Counted from the stretch's first letter, positions 44,601 through 55,165 are shown. The stretch is DNA of 64,000 nucleotides from Pseudoalteromonas sp. XI10 (GCF_001469895.1 NZ_LOPY01000050.1:1-64000); one strand, 5' to 3'. Made by a program: numbers and translations. Notes: generated from the letters alone by a model not told the origin.

Positions 44601-45602
44601 CGGTAAAGAGAGTAAGTAAGCAACTTGCAGTAATGAGCCTTCATTAATTGCTGTTTGTGCTTGCTCAACTACTTTAGGTTTACCATGCACAGCAACACCA
44701 AGCCCTGCCGCAGCCATCATTTTCAAATCGTTCGCACCATCACCCATAGCAACAGTTTGGCGGTTGTTTAAGGTAAGCTTTTGTTCGATTCGTTTAAGTA
44801 CACGGGCTTTTTCTTCAGCATCAACAATCGTGCCTATAACCTTGCCTGTTAAGCGGTTATCTTTAAATTCAAGGGTATTGGCATGCACTTCATCTAAATC
44901 AAGCAGTGACTGTACTTGCTCAGCAAATGGCACAAAACCACCTGATGCAATCGCTAAATGCCAGTTATGCGCTTTTAGGTATTGGCATAATTCACTCACG
45001 CCCGGCATTAGCGGTAAACGCGCTTTTAAGCCATCAATTAAGTCTACATCGATACCTTCTAGTTTAGCGACACGCTGCTTTAAGCTTTGTGCAAAGTCCA
45101 GTTGACCGGCCATTGCTTGCGCGGTTACAGCGGCAACTTCGTCATAAACATCGGCAAGACGCGCAATTTCGTCGATACACTCAATAGTAATGGCTGTTGA
45201 GTCCATATCCATCAGCAATAAGCCTGGCTCATTCACCGTGGGTGGATTAGTTAATTGCACCAACTGAATACCCAATTGCTTAGCAAACTCAACTAATACT
45301 AGTGGGCTAAGTACTGTTGTTGTATCGCTATGAAAGCTCCACGCTACTGGCATGTCTGCGATTGGCTGATAACAACAAAGCGATAAATTGCTAAACCCTT
45401 GCGCCGCTAAAAAATCACTAATCGCAAGTAATTGCTCAGCATTAAGCTCATTACCAAAGGCAACACTGAACACGCCTTGATTTGCTTTTGGCGTAAAGTC
45501 TGTTGTAATAAGGTGTTTGTTTTCAATTTTATACCAGCAATTTAGGCTGATTTGTTCTGCTAAATTTGCTGAAGGTGTAGCAGCTAAGCTAAGCTGTGAC
45601 AT
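44583..45602 (-). CDS. serB: Phosphoserine phosphatase
   Basis: A 339-residue HAD-superfamily enzyme that makes L-serine. Motif I is LMDMDSTAITIE (nucleophile first Asp). Motif II is AIASGGFVPF, and motif III/IV are VDAEEKARVL and GDGANDLKMMAAAG. The N-terminal 120 residues are an extension of the type seen in gammaproteobacterial SerB. Diverges from smp, as in E. coli. CysE, the next step toward cysteine, is also in this window but unlinked. Confidence 0.96.
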   Translation of the reverse strand: MSQLSLAATPSANLAEQISLNCWYKIENKHLITTDFTPKANQGVFSVAFGNELNAEQLLAISDFLAAQGFSNLSLCCYQPIADMPVAWSFHSDTTTVLSPLVLVEFAKQLGIQLVQLTNPPTVNEPGLLLMDMDSTAITIECIDEIARLADVYDEVAAVTAQAMAGQLDFAQSLKQRVAKLEGIDVDLIDGLKARLPLMPGVSELCQYLKAHNWHLAIASGGFVPFAEQVQSLLDLDEVHANTLEFKDNRLTGKVIGTIVDAEEKARVLKRIEQKLTLNNRQTVAMGDGANDLKMMAAAGLGVAVHGKPKVVEQAQTAINEGSLLQVAYLLSLPLDYSL

Positions 45603-45727
45603 AGTGGCTCCACATTAGACTTATGTCTGTCCTTGGTTGTGCATTTGGCACTCGCACTCAAGGGGCTGTTAAAGTTATCATGTTGTACCATCAAATTTAA
45701 AAGCTGTCAGTAACGTATACGGTGACT

Positions 45728-46348
45728 ATGAAAAATAACCAACTTAAAATTCCCTTTTCAGCCACTTATCGCCAACGTGTTGTGCGCTTGAGCTTGGCTG
45801 CAGCCTGTTTTGTGCTGTTAAGTTGGGTTGCCATGAATAGTAGCTTTCAAAGCCACCAATTACTTTATGATAGTGCTGACAGCACCGCGATAAGCTTAAC
45901 CAAGTTTATGGCACTAAATGCAAAAACCCCACTGCAAGAAAAAAACAAACCAGAGTTAAATGCTTTGTGTAATCATATTGCTGAAGATGAGTATGTGTTA
46001 GCGGCAACGATTTACGATCAACAAGGTATTCAAATTGCGGCCAGCGATAATTGGCAAAGCCACCACACTTTTGGTTTATTACCCGATTCAACGCCGGGTA
46101 TCAGCAAGCTTAAAACTCCATTTGTAGAGCCGGTAATAAGTGATGGTGAAAGGCCTATTGGCTTTGTGTCGATTACCTATTTAACGCAGGCTTCTATTGC
46201 GACCAGTCACAGTAGTTTTCATGATTTAGGTCGCCAAGTGTTATTAATGTTAGTGATCACCTGTATTTTTACTTGGCAGTTAGGCCGCGGGTTAAAACAC
46301 TGGCAAATCAACCGTTACATCAAAAAAAGCGCAGAACAAGAATCATAA
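45728..46348 (+). CDS. smp: SMP/YtjB-type inner-membrane protein
   Basis: A 206-residue protein with two membrane helices (about 20-40 and 170-187) enclosing a periplasmic domain that may be Cache-like (LAATIYDQQGIQIAASDNW). It fits the SMP_2/YtjB family by topology and by its position divergent from serB. ATG at 45728 is preferred to the GTG 6 bp earlier. The last 34 bp overlap the tatD-family gene, which is convergent. Confidence 0.82.
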   Translation: MKNNQLKIPFSATYRQRVVRLSLAAACFVLLSWVAMNSSFQSHQLLYDSADSTAISLTKFMALNAKTPLQEKNKPELNALCNHIAEDEYVLAATIYDQQGIQIAASDNWQSHHTFGLLPDSTPGISKLKTPFVEPVISDGERPIGFVSITYLTQASIATSHSSFHDLGRQVLLMLVITCIFTWQLGRGLKHWQINRYIKKSAEQES

Positions 46349-47088
46349 AGTTCAGCAGCCAATTGCTGCTTGGCATCGCCTGTCGCGCCTTTAAGCTCAC
46401 ATAAATGAACAAATACATCACGCACCTTAAGTGGTGTATTAATCTGCCCTTGAAAACCAGCTAGCGGCATTGATGGCGAGTCGGTTTCAAGCACTAAATA
46501 CTGCGGTTCAATTGTGCTTATAACTTTACGAGTTTTAGCAGCGCGCGGGTAACTTATCACGCCACCAACACCAAGCTTAAACCCTTGTTTAATATAACTA
46601 TGAGCTTGTTGCTCTGAACCTGAAAAGGCATGAATAACACCTCCATACTTTGGCTTGCAGCGCTTAAATGAGCGAGCAATTAAGTCATGGCTTTGTCTGT
46701 GATGCACAATCAGTGGTAAAGCGAGTTGGTTGGCAAGCTCTATCTGCCCTTCAAAAAGCTGCGTTTGTTTATCGAGGTTGTCGATACTGCGATCAAGGCC
46801 GCACTCACCGATGGCAATAAACTGCCCTGAATTGGCTTTCGCTAACTGCTCTAGTTCAGCGAGATGATGAGTTTGGTGATCAGATAAAAAATAAGGATGT
46901 AAGCCTAAAGCCACTGAAATACTTGGCTCTGATTTAGCAAAAGAGAGTAGTTTTGTAGATTGTGCCAAGCTCACACCCGGCACAATAAAGTGCTCGATCC
47001 CTACTTGCTTGCATGCCTTGATGAGCTCTGTGCGAGTCTCATCAAATTCGCTAAAATCAAGGTGGCAGTGGGAATCGATAAAACGCAT
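46315..47088 (-). CDS. TatD-family metal-dependent hydrolase (YjjV-like)
   Basis: A 257-residue TIM-barrel hydrolase of the TatD DNase family. The metal motif HCHLD is at about residues 7-11, with GECGLDRS, VHHRQSHD, IHAFSG and LETDSP further on. The start directly follows the pdxH stop (TAA then ATG). Family members are 3'-5' DNases or deoxyribonuclease-like proteins; the exact substrate is unknown. Confidence 0.9.
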   Translation of the reverse strand: MRFIDSHCHLDFSEFDETRTELIKACKQVGIEHFIVPGVSLAQSTKLLSFAKSEPSISVALGLHPYFLSDHQTHHLAELEQLAKANSGQFIAIGECGLDRSIDNLDKQTQLFEGQIELANQLALPLIVHHRQSHDLIARSFKRCKPKYGGVIHAFSGSEQQAHSYIKQGFKLGVGGVISYPRAAKTRKVISTIEPQYLVLETDSPSMPLAGFQGQINTPLKVRDVFVHLCELKGATGDAKQQLAAELYDSCSALFLM

Positions 47089-47727
47089 TTACGGATTTAA
47101 ACGACCAAACTGCCAACTACCGTCGGCTTGGCGTTGATACATAAAGCGGTCGTGTAAGCGGTGTGCTCCGCCTTGCCAAAATTCGATTTTAGTAGGCTCA
47201 ACACAATAGCCTCCCCAAAAATCAGGTAGTGGAATTTCACCCTCAGAAAACTTTTGCTTCATTTTCGCAAATGTTTCCATTAGTACCTTACGCGATGACA
47301 CAGGACGACTTTGCTGAGATGCCCATGCAGCTAACTGGCTTTCTTTAGGGCGCGATAAAAAGTACTTAGCCACAGCCGTTGTTGGTAATGGTTTAGCTTC
47401 ACCATAGACAATGACTTGTCGCTCCATGTGGTGCCACGGAAAGTGGAGAGAAATTTTGTTATTACCTTTAAGCTCCTGCGCTTTGCGCGAGCCGGTATTG
47501 GTAAAAAACACAAAGCCATTTTCATCAAGATGCTTTAACAGCACAATACGCTGCGAAGGCTGGCCATGTTCATCAACCGTTGCGACGACCATCGCCGTAG
47601 GATCAGGCAAATTAGTGGCAACAGCTTGCTCAAGCCATTTTTCAAACTGCTTGATTGGAGACGCATCAAGCATGTCTTCAGATAAACCGTCCTGTAAATA
47701 TTCACGGCGAATATCTTCAAGTTTCAT
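47089..47727 (-). CDS. pdxH: Pyridoxamine 5'-phosphate oxidase
   Basis: A 212-residue FMN enzyme making pyridoxal phosphate. Family motifs are [57 protein letters not shown], and a C-terminal [11 protein letters not shown]...[10 protein letters not shown]. Length agrees with E. coli PdxH (218). The CTATCAG array begins 20 bp upstream of its ATG, so its promoter lies in or beyond the repeats. Confidence 0.96.
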   Translation of the reverse strand: MKLEDIRREYLQDGLSEDMLDASPIKQFEKWLEQAVATNLPDPTAMVVATVDEHGQPSQRIVLLKHLDENGFVFFTNTGSRKAQELKGNNKISLHFPWHHMERQVIVYGEAKPLPTTAVAKYFLSRPKESQLAAWASQQSRPVSSRKVLMETFAKMKQKFSEGEIPLPDFWGGYCVEPTKIEFWQGGAHRLHDRFMYQRQADGSWQFGRLNP

Positions 47728-47746
47728 AAAATTCCCTCTATCGCTA

Positions 47747-47840
47747 CTATCAGCTATCAGCTATCAGCTATCAGCTATCAGCTATCAGCTATCAGCTATC
47801 AGCTATCAGCTATCAGCTATCAGCTATCAGCTATCAGCTA
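47747..47840. repeat. Heptanucleotide tandem repeat (CTATCAG)x13
   Basis: About 13.4 perfect copies of CTATCAG. It lies between pdxH and argS, directly upstream of the pdxH start. It is intergenic, though one plus-strand frame stays open through it because 7-mers rotate frame without stop. Related CTATCAG/GACGGCT steps end the repeat at 5560-5610. Confidence 0.97.
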
Positions 47841-47873
47841 AAGATTAATCAAGGTTATTGAGCTGTCAATTTT

Positions 47874-47989
47874 GTTGGGTTTCGCTACGCTCTACCCAAC
47901 CTACGAAGCTAGGTTCTACAAGCTACTCCCCTAGCGCCTAGAGTCTAGGGCCTTCGATTTATGTTGGGTTTCGCTGCGCTCTACCCAAC
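47874..47989. repeat. Two palindromic repeat copies, inverted orientation
   Basis: Cores at 47874-47900 and 47963-47989 are GTTGGGTTTCGCT, A or G, CGCTCTACCCAAC, reverse complements of the cores at 2931, 3024, 3118 and 5456. Between them a CCTAG...CTAGG inverted repeat occurs at about 47929-47950. Confidence 0.92.
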
Positions 47990-48022
47990 CTACGAAGCTA
48001 TGAGTTCTTAAACTTTCTGCAA

Positions 48023-48131
48023 GTGTAGGAGTGCTAGCAAGGCAATGAGTTTATTTATGCCAAGGAGCATACGTGTTTTGTATGTGACTTAGGCTAAATA
48101 AACTCATTAACGCAGCTAAAGCGAACTACAC
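48023..48131. repeat. 109-bp imperfect palindrome next to argS
   Basis: Outer arms GTGTAG / CTACAC, then interrupted pairing. A perfect 14-bp stem, AATGAGTTTATTTA (48044-48057) with TAAATAAACTCATT (48095-48108), follows, and an inner CATAC / GTATG caps the hairpin. It ends 9 bp from the argS stop and could act as a large 3' hairpin. No protein is encoded. Together with the other repeats it fills the 412-bp gap 47728-48139. Confidence 0.85.
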
Positions 48132-48139
48132 GAAGCAGA

Positions 48140-49882
48140 TTACATTTGTTCCATGACTTCGATACCTAAAAGATCCAATCCTGATTTCAACGTCTTCGCA
48201 ACCAAATTACACAGTACTAAACGGCTATCACGAACACTTGGCTCTACGCCTTCTTTTAGAACTGGGCATGCTTCGTAGAACGTCATGTATAGGCTTGCTA
48301 GTTCGTATAGGTATCCACATAGTACGTGCGGTGTCGCTTCGCTGATCATTAGATCGAGTACTTCTTCTAACTGAAGAAGTTTAAGTGCCAGCGCTTTTTC
48401 TTGTGGCTCGTTGATTGCAACGTCGGCTGTTAATGACGCTGCATCGATACCTGATTTACGGAAAATACTGCGAACACGTGTGTATGCATATTGTAAGTAA
48501 GGCGCTGTCGCACCTTCGAAGCTCAGCATAGTGTCCCAGTTGAAGATATAGTCGCTAGTACGATGCTTAGAAAGATCCGCATATTTTACTGCGCCAATAC
48601 CTACTTTACGGGCAATTTCGCTACGCTCTTCATCGCTTAAGTCTGACTCACGCTCAGCAAGTTTAGCGGCTGCACGAGTGATTGACTCTTCCAATAAATC
48701 AGCAAGCTTAACGGTACCGCCAGTACGTGTTTTGAATGGCTTACCGTCTTCACCCATCATGGTGCCGAATGGGCAGAACTCATAACTTGTTTCATCACGT
48801 AATAAACCTGCTTTACGTGCTGTTAGCTCAACTTGATTGAAGTGTAAGCTTTGACGTGCATCTACAAAGATTAAGATGCGATCAGCCCCCAATTTATTTG
48901 AACGGTAATCACAAGCAGCTAAGTCAGTTGTTGCATATAAGAAACCACCACCTGATTTCTGTACGATAAACACTGAAGGCTCGCCGTCTTTATTAGCAAG
49001 TTCATCTAAGAACACCACCTGTGCGCCATCAGACTCAACAGCAATATCTTTGTCTTTTAATAGTGCGATGATGTTTGCAAGTTCACTGTTGTAAGCACTT
49101 TCTGCCATGATGTCATCTTGCGTAAGTGTTACGTTTAGACGCTTATAAACTTCTTCAGAATGCTTTACAGAAGTGGCAATGAATAACTTCCAAAGTTTTT
49201 CACAGTGTGCATCGCCGCCTTGTAATTTAACAACGTAATCACGGGCTTTGTCGGCAAACCCTTCTTCATCATCGAAGCGTTTTTTCGCATCGCGATAGAA
49301 GGTTTCAAGATCGGCCAGCGCTACAGACTCTAAGTCTACGCCTTGGTTGATTTGATCTTCTAAGTGCGCGATTAACATACCGAACTGAGTACCCCAGTCA
49401 CCCATATGATTTTGACGAACAACTTCATCACCACGGAACTCAAGAGCACGAACAACTGCATCACCAATGATGGTTGAACGTAAATGGCCTACGTGCATTT
49501 CTTTAGCAAGGTTAGGTGATGAGTAATCAACAACCACTTTTTGCGCTGTTGCATGAGGCGCAACTGCTAGCTTTTCGTCTTCGTTTGCTGCTTTTAAGCT
49601 AGCTGATAAAAACTCAGGCTTTAGGTGAATATTGATAAAACCAGGGCCCGCGATTTCAGTTTTTTCTGCGATATCAGCAAGGTCTAGGTTATCGATAATT
49701 TTTTGTGCAAGTTCACGCGGGTTTGATTTTAATTTTTTAGCCGCGCCCATTGCGCCATTGATTTGGTAATCACCAAACTGTGGGCGTGTGCTTTGTGTCA
49801 CCGCTGGGTTAGTGTCTTCAGGTAACCCTGCTGCAACCATAGCAGCAATTGCTTTGTCGATTAAAAGAGTACGAATATTCAT
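48140..49882 (-). CDS. argS: Arginyl-tRNA synthetase
   Basis: A 580-residue class I synthetase for tRNA-Arg. An N-terminal Add-1 domain (about 1-110) precedes the HIGH-type [11 protein letters not shown] and the KMSK-equivalent KTRTGG; the DALR anticodon domain closes the protein. ATG at 49882 begins MNIRTLL as in other ArgS; the GTG 36 bp upstream is not needed. The window also carries four tRNA-Arg(ACG) genes, its substrates. Confidence 0.97.
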   Translation of the reverse strand: MNIRTLLIDKAIAAMVAAGLPEDTNPAVTQSTRPQFGDYQINGAMGAAKKLKSNPRELAQKIIDNLDLADIAEKTEIAGPGFINIHLKPEFLSASLKAANEDEKLAVAPHATAQKVVVDYSSPNLAKEMHVGHLRSTIIGDAVVRALEFRGDEVVRQNHMGDWGTQFGMLIAHLEDQINQGVDLESVALADLETFYRDAKKRFDDEEGFADKARDYVVKLQGGDAHCEKLWKLFIATSVKHSEEVYKRLNVTLTQDDIMAESAYNSELANIIALLKDKDIAVESDGAQVVFLDELANKDGEPSVFIVQKSGGGFLYATTDLAACDYRSNKLGADRILIFVDARQSLHFNQVELTARKAGLLRDETSYEFCPFGTMMGEDGKPFKTRTGGTVKLADLLEESITRAAAKLAERESDLSDEERSEIARKVGIGAVKYADLSKHRTSDYIFNWDTMLSFEGATAPYLQYAYTRVRSIFRKSGIDAASLTADVAINEPQEKALALKLLQLEEVLDLMISEATPHVLCGYLYELASLYMTFYEACPVLKEGVEPSVRDSRLVLCNLVAKTLKSGLDLLGIEVMEQM

Positions 49883-49943
49883 TGTAATTTTTACCTTTAT
49901 GGCCCGCTGTACGGGCACTTAAATTTGAAGCAGACTTAGCGTA

Positions 49944-51527
49944 TTAGTTTTCGCGTGTATGGTTAAACTTGATATCTGGATAGCGTTCCATCGACAAGTT
50001 TAGGTTTACACGGCTTGGGGCGATATAAGTAAGGTTATCGCCACCATCAAGCGCTAAGTTGCTTTCGCACTTACGCTTAAACTCTTCAAGCTTTTTGGTA
50101 TCGTCTGAGCTTACCCAACGTGCAGTGTTAACACTCACACCTTCGTAAATCGCATCAACGTTGTATTCTGCTTTTAAGCGGGCAACAACTACGTCAAACT
50201 GTAGTACACCGACCGCACCAACGATAAGGTCGTTATTGATAAGCGGTCTAAATACTTGCACAGCACCTTCTTCAGATAACTGAACTAAGCCTTTTAACAA
50301 TTGCTTTTGTTTTAATGGATCTTTTAAGCGAATACGACGGAATAATTCTGGCGCGAAGTTAGGAATACCACCAAACTTCATTTTTTCACCTTGCGTGAAG
50401 GTATCACCAATTTGAATTGTACCGTGGTTGTGTAAACCAATGATGTCACCTGCGTAAGCATCTTGCGCTCGTTCACGGTCACCGGCCATAAAGGTTACCG
50501 CATCAGAAATACTGACTTGCTTACCAATACGTACATGGTTCATTTTCATACCTTGGCTATATTTGCCAGATACAATACGCATAAAGGCGATACGGTCACG
50601 GTGTTTAGGGTCCATGTTCGCTTGGATTTTAAATACGAAACCAGAGAAGTTATCTTCAGTTGCTGCAACTTGGCGGTCTTCTGTTTCACGAGGTAATGGC
50701 GCAGGAGCCCACTCAGTTAAGCCATCAAGAACATGGTCAACACCAAAGTTACCAAGTGCTGTACCAAAGTAGACTGGTGATAATTCGCCAGCTAAGAACA
50801 GATCTAAATCAAACTCGTGCGATGCACCAATAACAAGCTCTAGCTCTTCACGAAGTTGCTCAGCAAGCTCACCGCCAATAGCATCATCAAGTTCTGGATT
50901 ATCTAAACCTTTAATAACGCGAACTTCTTGAATTGTGTGGCCTTGACCTGTGCTATACAAAATCGTTTCTTCACGGTGAATGTGGTAAACACCTTTAAAC
51001 TCTTTACCACAACCAATCGGCCAAGTTACCGGCGCACAGGCAATGTTTAGCTCAGTTTCAACTTCGTCTAATAACTCCATTGGATCACGAATATCACGGT
51101 CACACTTATTCATGAAAGTTACGATAGGTGTGGTACGTAAGCGTGTTACTTCCATTAATTTACGAGTACGATCCTCAACACCTTTCGCTGCGTCGATTAC
51201 CATTAGGCATGAGTCAACTGCAGTCAGTGTACGATAAGTATCTTCAGAGAAGTCTTCGTGCCCTGGAGTATCAAGTAAGTTAACTAGACGCTCGTTGTAA
51301 GGAAATTGCATGACAGACGTAGTTACCGAGATACCACGTTCTTTTTCCATTTCCATCCAGTCTGATTTTGCGTGCTGGTTTGAGCCACGACCCTTTACGG
51401 TACCCGCTTTTTGAATCGCTTGTCCGAACAACAGAACTTTTTCTGTAATAGTGGTTTTACCCGCATCCGGGTGCGAGATGATCGCAAAGGTGCGTCGTTT
51501 ATTAATTTCGGTAGTTAAATTAGACAT
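49944..51527 (-). CDS. prfC: Peptide chain release factor 3
   Basis: A 527-residue translational GTPase that recycles RF1/RF2. G1 is SHPDAGKTT, the switch II motif is DTPGHEDFS and the base-specificity motif is NKCD. Ends about 60 bp upstream of argS. Length matches E. coli RF3 (529). Confidence 0.97.
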   Translation of the reverse strand: MSNLTTEINKRRTFAIISHPDAGKTTITEKVLLFGQAIQKAGTVKGRGSNQHAKSDWMEMEKERGISVTTSVMQFPYNERLVNLLDTPGHEDFSEDTYRTLTAVDSCLMVIDAAKGVEDRTRKLMEVTRLRTTPIVTFMNKCDRDIRDPMELLDEVETELNIACAPVTWPIGCGKEFKGVYHIHREETILYSTGQGHTIQEVRVIKGLDNPELDDAIGGELAEQLREELELVIGASHEFDLDLFLAGELSPVYFGTALGNFGVDHVLDGLTEWAPAPLPRETEDRQVAATEDNFSGFVFKIQANMDPKHRDRIAFMRIVSGKYSQGMKMNHVRIGKQVSISDAVTFMAGDRERAQDAYAGDIIGLHNHGTIQIGDTFTQGEKMKFGGIPNFAPELFRRIRLKDPLKQKQLLKGLVQLSEEGAVQVFRPLINNDLIVGAVGVLQFDVVVARLKAEYNVDAIYEGVSVNTARWVSSDDTKKLEEFKRKCESNLALDGGDNLTYIAPSRVNLNLSMERYPDIKFNHTREN

Positions 51528-51778
51528 GTAAGCTGCTTTTAGTCATAACAAAGCGCACTTAACTGCCTTATAAATTATAAAGCTCGGTGCGCACTGTAAA
51601 AATAAAATAGAATTGCCAAGTATTATACCTTGTTTGTCTTAGCCAAAAAAGCAGCGATTGTAAGTAATTATTCACCTTTCGTTGAGGATTTTCGTTGTTC
51701 ACTTTTTTGCTAAGCTTGTGTAATCAAGTTGTAACGCATACTATTGATAAATTGCACGGAGGGATATCAATTTAGGTC

Positions 51779-54433
51779 ATGAAAACCAGTAAGCTCAGTA
51801 TTCGATTATTATGGTATATCACACCATTAGTGATCTTACCTTTGTTGTTTTTAGGTGGCTTTACGTTAACCAATGTGACCAATTCAACAAAAAAACAAGC
51901 TGAGCTAATTGTCAGTCGCTTTGTTGAGCAACAACAGCAAAAAATCTTCAATTACATTGACTCATTTCACTCGATTACCCGCTTGCTTTCGACCTCCCCT
52001 GTACTGGCAGACTTTTTAGCCCGCGAACCCGAATCAAAAAATCAATACATTGAACGCCTTGGCGAATTAATGAATGTATTTGCAAGTTATTCAGAAGCTT
52101 ACCCTGACATTGTAAGTATTAACTATGTTGCCCCAGACGGTAAAAGCGATGCATTTTATTCAAGCCAATTAACCCCTGCGCCGAAAAGTTACCCGTTTTT
52201 TGATCAAGTACTGCAATCAAATTTGCGCCAACAGCAATTTATGATCTCCAAAGAAGATGGCTCGACTAGCCTGTACTTTGTGCACCCAATTTATAATATC
52301 GATTACTACTTAAAACAGCCGCAGCAACTTGGGTTTATTGTTGTCCATGTTGAACCATCGATACTAAACGCCAGTATTTTAGAAGCGCCTTTTAATAACA
52401 CCCTAAATTTGTTTTTGACTACTAAAGGGCAAATTTTATTTAGCTCAGACTATGACCTACGTGGCAGTTACCTAAGTGAATACGAGCTTGAACAAATAAA
52501 GAGTTTGGCCGATTACGGCAAACTAGCCAGTATTGAGCTGTCTAGTATCGATAAAGAAGAGCGCATCATCTACGCGGTACAAATGACCGACGGTGATTAT
52601 TTTATCTCTACCACTCCCAAAGATTTGCTATATCAGTCTGGTAAAGCCATCAGTTTAATTACTGCATTAATTGTTATTATTTCGGTGATTTCACTGCCTA
52701 TTTTGATCTACATTGTGGTACGCAACTTACTACTTACCCCAGTCGAATTATTAGGGGCTGCAAGTCATCGAGTTGGGGATGGTGATTTATCGGTGTATTT
52801 GCCCGCCCACACAAATGATGAAGTAGGTGTGCTTTTTAATGACTTTAATCACATGGTGAACCAAATTCGTCATTACCAAGACGAGCTTGAAGAATATAAA
52901 CATCACCTAGAAGAAAAAGTAGAGAGCCGTACTAAAGCCCTCGAAGCAATGAATAGCAAGCTAGAAGTGGCAATCGCGCAAGCTGAGCAAGCAAACCAAC
53001 TGAAAAGCCGCTTTTTAGCGAATATGAGCCATGAAATTCGTACGCCACTTACCGCAATTATGGGCTTTACAGAGCAACTTCTGCACAACAAAGATGCGGT
53101 GAATGATGAGCAGCATTTAAGCACCATTTTACGTAACTCTAAACACTTGCTTGAGCTCATCAATAACATTCTTGATTTATCAAAAATTGAAGCTGAAAAA
53201 CTCGCCGTTGAGCGCGGGCCATGTAATGTAGTGCAGCTTATTCATGATATTGATTCGATTATTCGCCCACTGGCTAATGAGAAGCAGCTGGCGTTTAATA
53301 TCAACTACAAGCTACCAATACCCAAAACTATTAATAGCGATACCACACGTTTAAAACAAATCTTGATCAATATAGCCAGCAATGCGGTTAAATTCACTGA
53401 GAAAGGCAGTATCTCGATTGATATTAGCTACAACAGCGAAAAACAGCATTTACAATTTGCGATTCAAGATACCGGTATCGGTATGTCTGAGCGCGAAGTC
53501 GAGCGGGTATTTAAACCGTTCGAACAAGCCGATGCGACGACAACTCGCCGCTTTGGTGGTACGGGTCTTGGTTTGTGTATTTCAAAGAACTTAGCCCAAC
53601 TGCTAGGCGGTGATGTACAACTGATTAGTGAACCTGGAAACGGCAGTTGTTTTACCGTACAAGTTGCTGCTCACTTAAATGCCGAACAGCTTAAGTACGA
53701 GGCCTTTATTCATAGCTACGAGCAACTATCACCGAGTAAAGACGTTCAGCTTTCATTCGCAGCAAACAGTTTTGATGCCAATATACTGGTGGCCGAAGAT
53801 AACCCAGATAACCAGTTGCTGATCAAACTACTGTTACAAACTTGGGGGCTTGAGCCTGATATCGCGAAAAACGGTGCAGAAGCAGTAGAAATGGCATTAG
53901 TTAATGATTATCAGCTGATCATCATGGATATGCAGATGCCAGTAATGGGTGGCTTAGAAGCAACGCAAATGCTACGTCACGCAGCCTATGATGGCCCTAT
54001 CATTGCGCTTACGGCCAATGTAATGAAGACTGATGTTGATACCTATATTGAAGCGGGCTGTGATGAAGCACTCGCCAAACCAATCGACAAAGATGCCCTA
54101 GAGCAAGTGCTTGTAAGCTACTTACATATCGAAAAAGACAGTCAAAACAAGTGGGAAAACTTACTAAAAAGTGAGAAGTTCCAACAAATTAACGACAACT
54201 ATCGCTCAAAATTACCTGATTACTTAAGCCAAGTTGTGCAGTTGTATCGCGCTAAAGAATGGGAAGCGCTACGTTCATTAGCACACAGCTTAAAAGGCAG
54301 TGCGGGGTGTTTTAGTTTTGAAGCTATTCATAAGACAGCTGGTCAGCTTGAAAATGCGCTACGCAGTAATCAAACTGAACAGGTGGAGCAATGCTACGAT
54401 GCGCTTATCAATGCCCTTGAAGAAGCATCTTAA
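51779..54433 (+). CDS. Hybrid sensor histidine kinase, HAMP-HisKA-HATPase-REC-HPt
   Basis: An 884-residue membrane kinase. TM1 is at about 12-32, a dCache-like periplasmic sensor spans 33-288, TM2 is 289-312 and HAMP about 311-365. After a coiled coil come HisKA with phosphorylated His418 in MSHEIRTPL and the catalytic domain with NAVKFTEKG, DTGIGMS and GTGLGLCIS. The receiver has Asp717 in IIMDMQMPVMGG, and the HPt domain has His836 in LAHSLKGSAG. The layout is BarA/TorS-like. No response-regulator gene is adjacent, so output and signal are unknown. Its end overlaps rimI by 4 bp. Confidence 0.93.
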   Translation: MKTSKLSIRLLWYITPLVILPLLFLGGFTLTNVTNSTKKQAELIVSRFVEQQQQKIFNYIDSFHSITRLLSTSPVLADFLAREPESKNQYIERLGELMNVFASYSEAYPDIVSINYVAPDGKSDAFYSSQLTPAPKSYPFFDQVLQSNLRQQQFMISKEDGSTSLYFVHPIYNIDYYLKQPQQLGFIVVHVEPSILNASILEAPFNNTLNLFLTTKGQILFSSDYDLRGSYLSEYELEQIKSLADYGKLASIELSSIDKEERIIYAVQMTDGDYFISTTPKDLLYQSGKAISLITALIVIISVISLPILIYIVVRNLLLTPVELLGAASHRVGDGDLSVYLPAHTNDEVGVLFNDFNHMVNQIRHYQDELEEYKHHLEEKVESRTKALEAMNSKLEVAIAQAEQANQLKSRFLANMSHEIRTPLTAIMGFTEQLLHNKDAVNDEQHLSTILRNSKHLLELINNILDLSKIEAEKLAVERGPCNVVQLIHDIDSIIRPLANEKQLAFNINYKLPIPKTINSDTTRLKQILINIASNAVKFTEKGSISIDISYNSEKQHLQFAIQDTGIGMSEREVERVFKPFEQADATTTRRFGGTGLGLCISKNLAQLLGGDVQLISEPGNGSCFTVQVAAHLNAEQLKYEAFIHSYEQLSPSKDVQLSFAANSFDANILVAEDNPDNQLLIKLLLQTWGLEPDIAKNGAEAVEMALVNDYQLIIMDMQMPVMGGLEATQMLRHAAYDGPIIALTANVMKTDVDTYIEAGCDEALAKPIDKDALEQVLVSYLHIEKDSQNKWENLLKSEKFQQINDNYRSKLPDYLSQVVQLYRAKEWEALRSLAHSLKGSAGCFSFEAIHKTAGQLENALRSNQTEQVEQCYDALINALEEAS

Positions 54434-54885
54434 AGGCTAAAGCTCATCCCCATTAAAATAGCGTCTTCGTTGCCTGTCGCGGTTGGATAGTAGTTCTTGC
54501 GCACCGACATATGTGAAAAGCCAGCGCTTTCATACAGGCCAATAGCAGGAGCATTCGACTCACGCACTTCTAAGAATAGGTTTTCAGCTTGGTGCTGCTC
54601 GCCGTGCTCAATAAATGCATTTAACAACTGCTTAGCAATGCCCTGCCCTTGGTACTTCGGCGCAACACAAATATCCATTAAAGTGTAATCTGGGCCCGCT
54701 TGTTCACCAATATAAAAACCTAGCATCTCATCACCTTGAAAAGCGGCCAGGTTAAAATAACGCCCAGCTAAACACGAAAGCATGGTTTTCTCTGTCCACG
54801 GGTGACTATGGCAGGCGTTTTCGATAGCCATTAACTGGCTAATATAGGTTGCATCTACAGGTTTAAAGCTTATCAAGTTGTTCAC
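54430..54885 (-). CDS. rimI: Ribosomal protein S18 alanine N-acetyltransferase
   Basis: A 151-residue GNAT acetyltransferase. The acetyl-CoA loop is in CVAPKYQGQGIAKQLL; LEVRESNAPAIGLYESAGF is the RimI signature. It overlaps the upstream small gene by 23 bp, as rimI does with holD in E. coli. Confidence 0.92.
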   Translation of the reverse strand: MNNLISFKPVDATYISQLMAIENACHSHPWTEKTMLSCLAGRYFNLAAFQGDEMLGFYIGEQAGPDYTLMDICVAPKYQGQGIAKQLLNAFIEHGEQHQAENLFLEVRESNAPAIGLYESAGFSHMSVRKNYYPTATGNEDAILMGMSFSL

Positions 54886-55165
54886 CGATTAAAGACCAAA
54901 GTTGTTTTTTCTGCTCGCCATTCAGCTTATCGCTTGGTAAGCCTAAGCAGCCCTCTTGCCAGCTAATACTCGTTGCTTTAACGATTTGGGTAATAACTAA
55001 CGGCGCAAATGCTTTTTCGAGGTCTTGGTGAAACTGTAACGGAAGCGTCAGTGTTTCTTGTTGAGTGTTTGGTATCTGTTCGCCAGAAGTATCAGGCGCA
55101 GTTCGATAGTGTTGATTCAACTCTAAAGATTGTACAGAGAATATCGCAGCGTAACTTGGATTCAT
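54863..55165 (-). CDS. Small protein, candidate DNA polymerase III psi subunit (HolD-like)
   Basis: A 100-residue protein coupled to rimI by a 23-bp overlap, the place of holD in E. coli. HolD is normally about 137 residues. The tail (LPSDKLNGEQKKQLWSL) weakly recalls the HolD C-terminus, but this one is short and its identity is uncertain. If it is HolD, it would link the clamp-loader chi subunit to the tau/gamma complex. Confidence 0.5.
   Translation of the reverse strand: MNPSYAAIFSVQSLELNQHYRTAPDTSGEQIPNTQQETLTLPLQFHQDLEKAFAPLVITQIVKATSISWQEGCLGLPSDKLNGEQKKQLWSLIGEQLDKL

Noticed and set aside
47747..47840. CRISPR array
   Set aside because: Units are 7 bp, contiguous and without spacers; no cas genes nearby.
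47411..47848. Plus-strand frame ending in [11 protein letters not shown] repeats
   Set aside because: It is antisense to pdxH plus the heptamer array, which stays open because 7-mers rotate through frames without a stop.
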